A stretch of 17,438 nucleotides of DNA from Prevotella sp. CAG:891 (GTDB lineage Bacteria; Bacteroidota; Bacteroidia; Bacteroidales; Bacteroidaceae): the NCBI GenBank assembly GCA_000437675.1, contig FR901718.1, forward strand, positions 1 through 17,438, in the 5' to 3' direction. The notes under the pieces are model-generated. The model was not told the origin of the DNA, ran no database searches, and saw only the letters and a list, made by a program, of their open reading frames with translations. The translations under genes and the position numbers were made by a program. Below are positions 1 through 6,960 of this stretch, piece after piece (the stretch's first letter is position 1; every line of letters begins with the position of its first letter).

Positions 1-44
1 AAATCTTCGTCAGAAAAGTTTAGACGACTTCAATAAATACGGAA

Positions 45-2189
45 TCATTCTTTGCGTTTTCCGTGCGACGCAATGTATTGGCGAAACTGTTCGGGCGTTC
101 CGTTAAACACGTTTACGTCCACATCGCCGCGAATGCCCTCGACACGTCCGTAAGGGGTGAGCTGCCAATGAAGCAAACGCACATACGGCATGTATTGCCC
201 GTAGCGGGCTATCCAGAATTCGTAGTTCCTGACAAGATCGGGCGCATTTTTCAAATGGTCCAAAAAGAACTGCTGCGAAATGTACAGCACTGGGCGTTTG
301 CCGCATTGCTTTTCGACGATGCGAAGCCAGGCACGCACTTCGCGAAACATGTTAGCCTCGCCAAACCGCTTGATTTGCCGTTCGGTAGGCTCAATGTCGA
401 GCACTGGGGGCAAGTCGGTGGGGAGCACTGACGACTTACGCAAAAAATGTCGGGCTTGCAGCGCACCACTGCTCGTGAGGCTGAAGAAGTGGTACGTGCC
501 CACAGGTATGCCTCGACGGCGGGCCTGCCGCAAATCGGCCGCATAATATTTATTGAGGTAGGTTCGGCCTTCGGTCGATTTGATGTAAACGAACGACACC
601 GGATAATCTACCTTGCCCTGCACGCGGCGGTCGGCACCAAGATGGCGTATGCGCAGTTTGTTCCAATGAATGGGGTAAACCGGACGGCGGTGTCCGTTGA
701 TTTCGTGCTGATAGCGCGAAATGTCGATGCCATAGATGCGGTCGGAGGTAAAAATGAGCTGTTCGCCCCTGAAACGATCGTTGCCCCACACGCCACAATA
801 CACAGCTCGCTTGGCACTGAGGCTGAACCCGTGGCCCGAACGCTTATTGGCTTTCCATGTTCCGGCATAGAACTCGCCGTTGCTGTAGTACATACGGCCT
901 GTTCCGTGAGCTTGCAGGCTGGCATTGAACTGTCCGCAGTACACGCCCAATGAATCGGTGCGTGTGCCGTAGGTCAGTGTGTCGGACTGCCACAAACCGT
1001 CGTACACCGTGCCGTCGGCACAAACCAGTTTTCCGTAGCCATGACGCTGCGGTTGCTTCCTACTGTGCGCCTTGGACATCACGCTCAGCGGACACACACT
1101 GCCTTCGTAGAGCGTGCTGTCGGCCGAAAAGAAACGCGCACAAAGCTGGGTATTCGCTGTTTTTTTTCGGGCAACATGCGCTGCGCCTTGCTTTTGTGGC
1201 GCATTGGTCTGCCATTTGCGCCAAAGGGCCTTGGCATTGACCCACCACCAAAGGGGCCAACGGTGCACCTCGGCCATGCACTGGGCCACACGCCACGAAC
1301 TGATGCGGCCGTAACCGCTGTGTAAACCGCAAAGCTGACCGGAGGAATTCACCCATGCACCTCCCTCGGCTGCCGGAAAAGCGGGAGCCAAGCGGGTGTC
1401 GATGACGTGGGCCGAATCGGTAGCCGTGCGCTTGCCAAAGTCGTTGAAAGCCAGCAACCGGGCTTTGAAATGGTAGGTTCCGAGGCGATAAACGCTGAAA
1501 CGGCTTGCTCCGTCGGGCAGTTGTTCGTCATGGGTTTGCAGCACCAGCATGCCGTCCTTGCGCATCACTTTCCGGGCCTCAACGGCGTGCCGACTGCCCG
1601 AAGGGGTAACCGTAAGCCGGGCTTTGAGTACCGCCGTTGGGCTTTGCTTGAGCTGCTGCATGCGGTGAATGACTTGGAGCAGGCGTTCGTTTCGCTGCAT
1701 CTGGCGGCGCAACGAATCGCCACAAGCCATCACTTCGTTGTATCCGTCGTCAATCACGCTGTGGCGTTTGGCATAGTCAGTTATCTGTGCCAACATGCGG
1801 CGATGCTTGTTCATCTGCTTTTGCAGCAGGCTGTCGGTGGTAACGAGTAGGCGCTGCAAATGGTTGGTTGGCAGCGTGTCGGGCAAATGGCGAAACAGCG
1901 AATCGGTGGTCACGACGTGCCCGGCATGCGACACAAACACACCGCTCAAATCGGTGCTGTCTGTGGTTTGTTGTGCATCAATCACAACCTGCGGTTGGGG
2001 ACTGTCGGTAAATGCCAAACAAATACTGTCGTTATGTTCAGCGTTTACCACATAGTAAAGTTGGGCTTTCACACGGCAAATGGCCGAATGGCGTTTGGCT
2101 GTGTTCACGGGTAAATAAGTGCACAGCAGCACTGCCAATAGCAATGCCGCTGTGAACCCATAGTAGATGCGTTTGGATAATCGCTTCAT
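45..2189 (-). CDS. Membrane-anchored GH25 muramidase with MORN repeats and a degenerate trypsin-like domain
   Basis: This 714-residue protein probably cleaves peptidoglycan glycan strands on the periplasmic side. Residues 1-35 form a basic start plus one hydrophobic segment (about 10-27) with no lipobox, so it is likely an inner-membrane anchor. Residues 45-295 resemble a trypsin/HtrA fold: GVFVSHAGHVVTT (83-95) matches the first strands and GGAWVNSSGQLCGL (276-289) the active-Ser strand, but His and Ser are both replaced. A charged helical, probably coiled-coil stretch at 105-180 interrupts it. Four or five MORN-like repeats follow at about 360-480 (YDGLW, YCGQF, YAGTW, YCGVW). The GH25 domain spans 486-700, with YGIDIS (Asp489), LDIEP (Asp598, Glu600) and DVNVFNG (Asp691), which fit the family's active-site acids. 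The gene lies 95 bases after the outer-membrane protein gene on the same strand, with no promoter box between, so co-transcription is likely. GH25 is firm. The pseudo-protease reading is my inference. Confidence 0.88.
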   Translation of the reverse strand: MKRLSKRIYYGFTAALLLAVLLCTYLPVNTAKRHSAICRVKAQLYYVVNAEHNDSICLAFTDSPQPQVVIDAQQTTDSTDLSGVFVSHAGHVVTTDSLFRHLPDTLPTNHLQRLLVTTDSLLQKQMNKHRRMLAQITDYAKRHSVIDDGYNEVMACGDSLRRQMQRNERLLQVIHRMQQLKQSPTAVLKARLTVTPSGSRHAVEARKVMRKDGMLVLQTHDEQLPDGASRFSVYRLGTYHFKARLLAFNDFGKRTATDSAHVIDTRLAPAFPAAEGGAWVNSSGQLCGLHSGYGRISSWRVAQCMAEVHRWPLWWWVNAKALWRKWQTNAPQKQGAAHVARKKTANTQLCARFFSADSTLYEGSVCPLSVMSKAHSRKQPQRHGYGKLVCADGTVYDGLWQSDTLTYGTRTDSLGVYCGQFNASLQAHGTGRMYYSNGEFYAGTWKANKRSGHGFSLSAKRAVYCGVWGNDRFRGEQLIFTSDRIYGIDISRYQHEINGHRRPVYPIHWNKLRIRHLGADRRVQGKVDYPVSFVYIKSTEGRTYLNKYYAADLRQARRRGIPVGTYHFFSLTSSGALQARHFLRKSSVLPTDLPPVLDIEPTERQIKRFGEANMFREVRAWLRIVEKQCGKRPVLYISQQFFLDHLKNAPDLVRNYEFWIARYGQYMPYVRLLHWQLTPYGRVEGIRGDVDVNVFNGTPEQFRQYIASHGKRKE

Positions 2190-2284
2190 ATTTTAAAAAT
2201 TAGGTGCCGGCATCAACGACCGGCTCATCGTCCTTTTACGCTTATGGGCTGCGAGTGCCTACTGAGGAGTGAGTGAACGGGGCT

Positions 2285-4807
2285 TTACATACCGCCCTGA
2301 CCACCCTGGCCACCTTGCGAACCTCCCTGACTGCCGCCACCTTGCATCACATCGGAATTTTCGATGCTACGTTCAACTTTCTTAACCACCGCCTTGAGCG
2401 AACCCAAACGGTACGACAAGCCAAACGAGAAGTACAAGCGGTCGGACTTCGTTAGGCTAAGCTGTCGGAAGGTTTCGGTGTAAGTTTCGCTGCGTTGCTT
2501 CATGTAGCGTTTGATAAAGCCGCCGGACGAAAGGGTCATGCGCAGACGGTCTTCGTCGAGGAAGGAGCGGCTGAGCGAAAGGCCGTAAAAGTAGAAACCT
2601 TTCGATTTCGTCTGCAACGACACACCGCCGGTGCTACCACCGCCATGGAGCGAAAGTTTGAGTTTCCACGGCAAATCCTGACGAATGCTTCCGAAAATAA
2701 AACTGCCAAAACCCGAATCGTGTTCGTTCGTTTTGTACGATTTGTAATCGCTGTAAGTCACGTTCATGTTCATAAACAGCGAAGTACCTTTGAATATGGT
2801 CCAATTCACGTAGCCCGAAAGCGAAGTTTCCTTGGAATGAACGAAGTTGCCGTAAGTGGTATGCAGCACCCCGTCCTTGTGGAAAGAGTAGTCGCTCACC
2901 TGGTTGTTCGAGAAGGTGTAACCTAAGTTCAGGTTCACATTCAGTTTCGGCGAAAAAGTGCTGTACGTCAGGTTCAGGCTATGCGCCTTCGAACTTCCAA
3001 GGTTCGGATTACCATAGATGATGAACTCAGGCGTGGTTTGTTCCACGTAGGGCGACAAATAGGAAATATCGGGGCGCGCAATACGCAGGTTATAGCCAGC
3101 TTTCAGCATCATAGTGGGCTTAAGATTGAAGCCCACACTTACCTGCGGCACCCAGTCGTGCATGTCGGTGCTGAACGAGGGTCGCTTGCCGTCGGGGTAA
3201 GTCACCTTCACGCGGTAATACTCGTAACGGCTACCGGCCATCAGCGAAAAGTTTTTCAATTTCAGCTGATACTCAGCGTATGCCGAAGCTATGTCGCCGC
3301 GATGGCGGTAAAGGAGCGAGCGTTCTTCGTTAAGCACAAATTCGTCGTCGCTACCTGCCTTTCGGTTCAGTTCTTCGTTGTTGCTTCGGTTAATACGGTT
3401 AATGTATTTCAAACCGGCCGAGAGCGTATGCTTTTTGGCAATCGGGGTGGTAAAGTCCACCTGCGCCGTATGTTCTATGCTGCGCTGGTCGGGGTCGGTT
3501 TTGGCATCGAGCAACTCTTTGTTTTCGGGCACCTGCTCCAGGTTACTGAAGTACACATTTTGCTTGTTGTAGGTGGGCGAAAGGTCGTAACGGTACGAAA
3601 ACGTCAGATACTGGTCTTCCTTGAAGGTATGCTGAAAGTCGGTCGATACATTCACGCCCAAATACTGGCTTTTACTATGCACATGCTGGTCGTAAGCGTA
3701 GGTCTGGCTGCCATCAGCGGCCATCATGCGGTTTTGCGTATACGAGTTGTCGATACCATTCCACCCATGCACACCGCCCGACACACTGAGCAAATCCTTA
3801 TCAGAAAATTCATAGCTGGCTTCGAGGTTGCCATACTGGAACACCCCTCTGTTCTTCAATTCCGAATCGGTCAGGAACAGGTGGTTCACATCGTCGTCGT
3901 ACACCTCAAGTTCGTTTTTTCCTGTAATAGGCTTCAAGCTTTTATGCTGTCCGGCACCGTAATAGGCCGAAATCATGAACTTGCCATACTGTGCCATGCC
4001 GAACAAGTTGCCCGAAACGCCCCCGGTAGAAGCTGTGAGGCTGGGTGTAAAGGTGTAGCCCGTGGTTTTGGTTTCGCTGGTGGTAATAATGTTCAGAATG
4101 CCACCCACACCCTCGGCATCGTATTTGGCACCCGGATTCGTAATTACCTCTATTTTTTTGATAACCGAAGCCGGATAGCTTTTCAAAATGGTCGAGGGGT
4201 TCGACGTCATCATGTTATTGGGCTTACCGTTCACATAGATTTTAAAGCTCGAACTACCGTTCACCTTGATATTGTCTTCACCATCGACCGTCACCATGGG
4301 CACCTTGCGCAGCATTTCGAGCGTCGTGTTGGTTTGTGCCTCAGGGTCGTCGGCCATGGAGTAACTGATTTTGTCAATCTCGGCCTTGACCAGCGGACGC
4401 TGTGCCGTAATGGTGGCTGCCCCCAACTGGTTGCTGTATTCTTTGATATACAGGGTGTCGAGTTTCAGCGTAGGCTGTGTGGTGCTGAGGGTAACGTCGC
4501 GACGCAGAGGCTGCATACCAATGACCACCGCCTCGAGTGTATAGTTTCCGGCCTTAGGTACCGTAAGTTTGAATTTACCGTTTGCCTCAGTAGTAGCCAC
4601 TCGCAGCACCTTTTCAGCTGCAGTTTTCGCCCCCTTCGCAGCACCGTCCTTGGCTGTTTTGTCGAGCAGGCGGATGGTGGCAAAGGCTTGTGCCTCGTGG
4701 GTAATGCTATCGCACAATGTACCGGTAATTTGGAAGTTGCGCTGCTGGGCAGCTACCGGAAGTGTAGTGGCCAATGCACACAATGTCAGATACAGTTCTT
4801 TCTTCAT
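2285..4807 (-). CDS. Outer-membrane beta-barrel family protein (TonB-receptor-like, carboxypeptidase-regulatory N-terminus)
   Basis: An 840-residue protein of the Bacteroidetes outer-membrane beta-barrel family related to TonB-dependent receptors. A Sec signal peptide ends near residue 20 (LPVAA/QQ). Residues 24-115 are a carboxypeptidase-regulatory-like beta domain with a Lys/Ala-rich loop at about 49-66. Residues 127-243 are a plug-like domain, with MLRKVPMVTVDG, the IYVNGKP motif and GGILNII near its end. The rest is alternating aromatic beta strands typical of a barrel, up to FGLSYRLG. The barrel is followed by a short basic helix and a Gly/Gln/Ser-rich tail of about 18 residues, so the chain does not end on the usual terminal aromatic strand. 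The substrate is unknown, and no SusD-like partner or TonB system lies nearby. Start at 4807 is fixed by the signal peptide. A 638-codon open frame lies antisense to it and is a shadow. Confidence 0.9.
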   Translation of the reverse strand: MKKELYLTLCALATTLPVAAQQRNFQITGTLCDSITHEAQAFATIRLLDKTAKDGAAKGAKTAAEKVLRVATTEANGKFKLTVPKAGNYTLEAVVIGMQPLRRDVTLSTTQPTLKLDTLYIKEYSNQLGAATITAQRPLVKAEIDKISYSMADDPEAQTNTTLEMLRKVPMVTVDGEDNIKVNGSSSFKIYVNGKPNNMMTSNPSTILKSYPASVIKKIEVITNPGAKYDAEGVGGILNIITTSETKTTGYTFTPSLTASTGGVSGNLFGMAQYGKFMISAYYGAGQHKSLKPITGKNELEVYDDDVNHLFLTDSELKNRGVFQYGNLEASYEFSDKDLLSVSGGVHGWNGIDNSYTQNRMMAADGSQTYAYDQHVHSKSQYLGVNVSTDFQHTFKEDQYLTFSYRYDLSPTYNKQNVYFSNLEQVPENKELLDAKTDPDQRSIEHTAQVDFTTPIAKKHTLSAGLKYINRINRSNNEELNRKAGSDDEFVLNEERSLLYRHRGDIASAYAEYQLKLKNFSLMAGSRYEYYRVKVTYPDGKRPSFSTDMHDWVPQVSVGFNLKPTMMLKAGYNLRIARPDISYLSPYVEQTTPEFIIYGNPNLGSSKAHSLNLTYSTFSPKLNVNLNLGYTFSNNQVSDYSFHKDGVLHTTYGNFVHSKETSLSGYVNWTIFKGTSLFMNMNVTYSDYKSYKTNEHDSGFGSFIFGSIRQDLPWKLKLSLHGGGSTGGVSLQTKSKGFYFYGLSLSRSFLDEDRLRMTLSSGGFIKRYMKQRSETYTETFRQLSLTKSDRLYFSFGLSYRLGSLKAVVKKVERSIENSDVMQGGGSQGGSQGGQGGQGGM

Positions 4808-5005
4808 TTGCTGTCAGTTTTTATTCGTTTGACGCAAAGACGCTTAATTTGCTACACGCATAGAGAGATTTTTTTCTTACCCCCCCATGACGGATAACAT
4901 CAAGTAAATATACATACAGGACATATTGGCTACTACAGATTTCAAAACTCTATTCTTTCGAGCACTCGCCTGCTTCATTTCGTCACCCCATGGGCTTTGC
5001 AATAG

Positions 5006-5013
5006 CAAAAGTA
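5006..5013 (-). promoter_or_regulatory. Possible -7 box for the barrel-protein gene
   Basis: On the minus strand this reads TACTTTTG, matching the Bacteroidetes -7 consensus TAnnTTTG at every fixed position. I find no TTTG at the expected distance upstream, only a weak partial match, so support rests on one box. It would give a leader of roughly 190 bases before the start at 4807. Confidence 0.35.
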
Positions 5014-5107
5014 CAGATTTATTCATAATCAGAAAGATTTTTGTTGGAAAATTAAAGATACAAATGCTGAACTGCGGAAAAACACAGCATGCAATCTTTA
5101 AAATAAT

Positions 5108-5138
5108 TTTGACTACCTACTAATTTTGCGTAAATTTG
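5108..5138 (+). promoter_or_regulatory. Bacteroidetes sigma-ABfr-type promoter for pflA
   Basis: TTTG at 5108-5111 and TAAATTTG at 5131-5138 are separated by 19 bases. This is a full match to the known Bacteroidetes primary promoter (-33 TTTG, -7 TAnnTTTG). Transcription should start near 5142, leaving an untranslated leader of about 100 bases before pflA. Confidence 0.75.
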
Positions 5139-5147
5139 CACATAGAA

Positions 5148-5211
5148 GCGGTTTGAACCGAACAGGAATGTACTCTTTCTCAAAAAGTGAGGGCTTTGAA
5201 AAGTAAACCGC
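5148..5211 (+). repeat. Nested inverted repeats in the pflA leader
   Basis: GCGGTTT (5148-5154) is exactly complementary to AAACCGC (5205-5211), which could close a stem around the leader. Inside it are CTCA/TGAG (5179-5182 and 5188-5191) and the small palindrome CTTTGAAAAG (5194-5203). The left arm can also pair locally, CGGTT/AACCG (5149-5153 and 5156-5160), so two alternative folds are possible. No known riboswitch class is recognised. Confidence 0.4.
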
Positions 5212-5246
5212 ATTTCTTTGTTTTTTTATTTGAAAATTGATATTCT

Positions 5247-5978
5247 ATGCAAATACGCGTTCACAGTTATGAATCAATGGGTACCTTCGACGGGCCCGGT
5301 CTTCGTTATGTTGTTTTTCTTCAGGGCTGCCCTTTCCGCTGCCTGTATTGTGCCAATCCAGACACCATTGATGCAGTGGGCGAAAGCAAACTGACCGATC
5401 CGGAGTACATCGTGGAGCAGGCGGTTTCGATGAAACCTTTCTTCGGCAAGCGCGGCGGCATCACTTTCTCGGGCGGTGAACCTACGGTACAGGCAGAAGC
5501 ACTCGTGCCACTCTTCAAAAAACTGAAAGAGGCGGGACTGCACATTTGCGTGGACTCAAACGGGGCTATCTGGAACAAACACGTCGAAGAACTCTTTTCA
5601 TTGGCCGACCTCATCTTGCTGGATGTAAAGGAATTCAATCCCGAACGTCACCAACACATTACGGAGCGGAGCAACGAACAAACGCTGCGCACGGCCGAAT
5701 GGCTCGAACAGCACAATCACCCCTTCTGGCTGCGCTACGTGCTGGTGCCGGGACTGAGCGATGCAGAGGAGGACTTGCACGCACTCGGACAGCATTTCAA
5801 GGACTATAAACAAATTGAACGCGTTGAGCTGCTGCCCTACCATACGCTCGGCGTACATAAATACGAATCAATGGGCTGGGAGTATAAACTGAAAAATGTG
5901 AAGGAAAATACGCCCGAACAGCTGGCACATGCCGAAAGCATTCTGCGTTCGTATTTCCCGCAGCTCATCGTTAACTAA
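5247..5978 (+). CDS. pflA: Pyruvate formate-lyase activating enzyme (radical SAM)
   Basis: This cytoplasmic radical SAM enzyme of 243 residues, normal for the family, uses a 4Fe-4S cluster and S-adenosylmethionine to install the glycyl radical on pyruvate formate-lyase, which makes formate and acetyl-CoA under anaerobic conditions. Visible signatures are the opening around FDGPGLR, the cluster motif with Cys28, Cys32 and Cys35 (GCPFRCLYCAN), and the SAM-binding SGGEP at 75-79. The start follows directly on the leader and agrees with the usual N-terminus (VHSYESMG). The gene has its own promoter at 5108-5138. No glycyl-radical enzyme gene is next to it in this window, although pflA usually sits by pflB. 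Another glycyl-radical activase is possible, but the CX3CX2C spacing without an extra ferredoxin insert favours PflA. Confidence 0.93.
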   Translation: MQIRVHSYESMGTFDGPGLRYVVFLQGCPFRCLYCANPDTIDAVGESKLTDPEYIVEQAVSMKPFFGKRGGITFSGGEPTVQAEALVPLFKKLKEAGLHICVDSNGAIWNKHVEELFSLADLILLDVKEFNPERHQHITERSNEQTLRTAEWLEQHNHPFWLRYVLVPGLSDAEEDLHALGQHFKDYKQIERVELLPYHTLGVHKYESMGWEYKLKNVKENTPEQLAHAESILRSYFPQLIVN

Positions 5979-6065
5979 ACGACTGCATAACGCTGGCTTT
6001 AGGTCTGCCTACGGCCTTCTGCTGATGTCTGATTTCTTAATTCTTCAAACTTAGTTCACTTGCTC

Positions 6066-6689
6066 ATGATGCCACACCCTGCCATAGCTATTGTCGCGCC
6101 CAACACCCTTGCCAGTGTGGGCCTGGCCGACATCATCCACCGCATGATGCCGGGTGCAGAAATATGCCTGTTCTCACACTTTGCCGAACTGAACCAGGCG
6201 GAAAACCGCGATGCGTTCTTTCATTACTTTGTATCGGCTGCCGAAGTACTTACGGGGGCTTCGTTCTTTTTACAACGACAGCACAAAACCATCGTACTGA
6301 CGCATGGCGAGGAAAGCGGACACCTGCCGCAGGGCTTCCACACGCTCAATGTGTTTCAGAGCGAAAAGGAACTGATTCGCAATATCCTGAATCTGGCGCA
6401 CCAAGCACACCATGCCAAAGGCGAAGCGCCCGAAGCTGTGAAACAGGCACAGCAACCTGCGGACAAAAATGCGACTTGCCCTCCCCGACTCACTCCGCGC
6501 GAAAACGAGGTGCTCAAAGGCATTGTCGAGGGACTCATCAATAAGGAAATTGCTGCGCGCATGGGAGTGAGTGTGGCCACGGTGATTACACACCGTAAAA
6601 ACCTGACCGAAAAACTGGGAACCCGTAGTGTTTCGGCACTCACCATTTTTGCGGTGGCTCACGGACTGGTACGAAGCGAAAATATCTAA
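6066..6689 (+). CDS. LuxR-type DNA-binding regulator with a degenerate receiver-like N-terminus
   Basis: A 207-residue transcription regulator. The C-terminal LuxR/GerE helix-turn-helix is clear at about 141-200 (LTPRENEVL, then NKEIAARMGVSVATVITHR and the KLGTRS turn). Residues 5-115 have the strand/helix rhythm of a receiver (IAIVAPN at strand 1, KTIVLTH at a later strand). The acidic pair after strand 1 is absent, and the strand-3 position that normally holds the phosphorylated Asp lies in YFVSAAEV with no acid, so classical phosphorylation is unlikely. A linker of about 25 residues rich in Ala/Gln joins the halves. I start at ATG 6066 because the longer frame begins with a TTG at 6060; a second ATG follows at 6069. 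It lies 87 bases after pflA on the same strand and may be co-transcribed. The target genes are unknown. Confidence 0.82.
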   Translation: MMPHPAIAIVAPNTLASVGLADIIHRMMPGAEICLFSHFAELNQAENRDAFFHYFVSAAEVLTGASFFLQRQHKTIVLTHGEESGHLPQGFHTLNVFQSEKELIRNILNLAHQAHHAKGEAPEAVKQAQQPADKNATCPPRLTPRENEVLKGIVEGLINKEIAARMGVSVATVITHRKNLTEKLGTRSVSALTIFAVAHGLVRSENI

Positions 6690-6715
6690 GAACTTAGGTA
6701 AAATTCAAACTGTTT

Positions 6716-6742
6716 CTGAATCCGCACTACCGATTCAGTGCG
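6716..6742 (+). repeat. Two overlapping, mutually exclusive inverted repeats after the LuxR gene
   Basis: CTGAATC (6716-6722) pairs exactly with GATTCAG (6732-6738), while CGCACT (6723-6728) pairs exactly with AGTGCG (6737-6742). The arms overlap, so only one stem can form at a time. They lie 27 bases past the stop codon and just before the terminator. Confidence 0.4.
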
Positions 6743-6761
6743 CTCGGATAAAAGCGTAAAA

Positions 6762-6809
6762 ACGTGTTACCTTTGGATGTATTCGTCCAAAAGTAACACG
6801 TATTTTTTT
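6762..6809 (+). terminator. Intrinsic terminator of the pflA/LuxR unit
   Basis: ACGTGTTAC (6762-6770) and TTTGGA (6772-6777) pair with TCCAAA (6786-6791) and GTAACACGT (6793-6801), giving a 15-pair stem with one C/A mismatch and an 8-base loop. It is followed by TA and a run of seven T (6803-6809). Confidence 0.9.
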
Positions 6810-6919
6810 ATCAATCTAAAAAACAGGCGTTAGCCTCATTGTTTAAAGCAATCGGATAAATGTTATTTCACCCTCTACTTAACCTCAAAGTAAAATAAGC
6901 GTATCTCAAAAAAAATCTG

Positions 6920-6927
6920 TACATTTG
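6920..6927 (+). promoter_or_regulatory. -7 box upstream of the AAA-ATPase gene
   Basis: TACATTTG fits the Bacteroidetes -7 consensus, but no TTTG is found 19-21 bases upstream. Its position, 33 bases before the start codon and after the upstream terminator, suits a separate promoter for the gene at 6961. Confidence 0.5.
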
Positions 6928-6960
6928 CTATAAGTTTAGCTAACTAACTGAGATTTTACC

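Larger units (their letters stand above)
4808..5246. other. 439-base divergent intergenic region between the barrel-protein gene and pflA
   Basis: AT-rich and without a credible gene. It holds a likely plus-strand promoter (5108-5138), the pflA leader with several inverted repeats (5148-5211), a possible minus-strand -7 box (5006-5013), and homopolymer runs: seven T at about 4869-4875 and seven C at 4880-4886. A 65-codon plus-strand open frame at 4926-5123 begins with TTG, lacks any recognisable domain and overlaps the promoter, so I do not call it. Confidence 0.6.

Noticed and set aside
1..44. Possible terminator after the GH25 gene
   Set aside because: No stem with a T run is visible in the 44 bases available before the window edge.
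4869..4886. T7 and C7 runs as a phase-variation switch for the barrel-protein gene
   Set aside because: The runs are short, lie outside the coding frame, and are not placed between promoter boxes I can support.
2981..4897. 638-codon open frame on the plus strand opposite the barrel-protein gene
   Set aside because: It is antisense to a clear signal-peptide/plug/barrel protein, its translation has no recognisable domain, and it arises from low stop-codon density in the complement.
4926..5123. 65-codon plus-strand frame between the barrel-protein gene and pflA
   Set aside because: TTG start, no homology I recognise, and it overlaps the pflA promoter.
6060..6065. TTG start for the LuxR gene
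   Set aside because: Two ATG codons follow within nine bases in the same frame, and the TTG adds only two residues.
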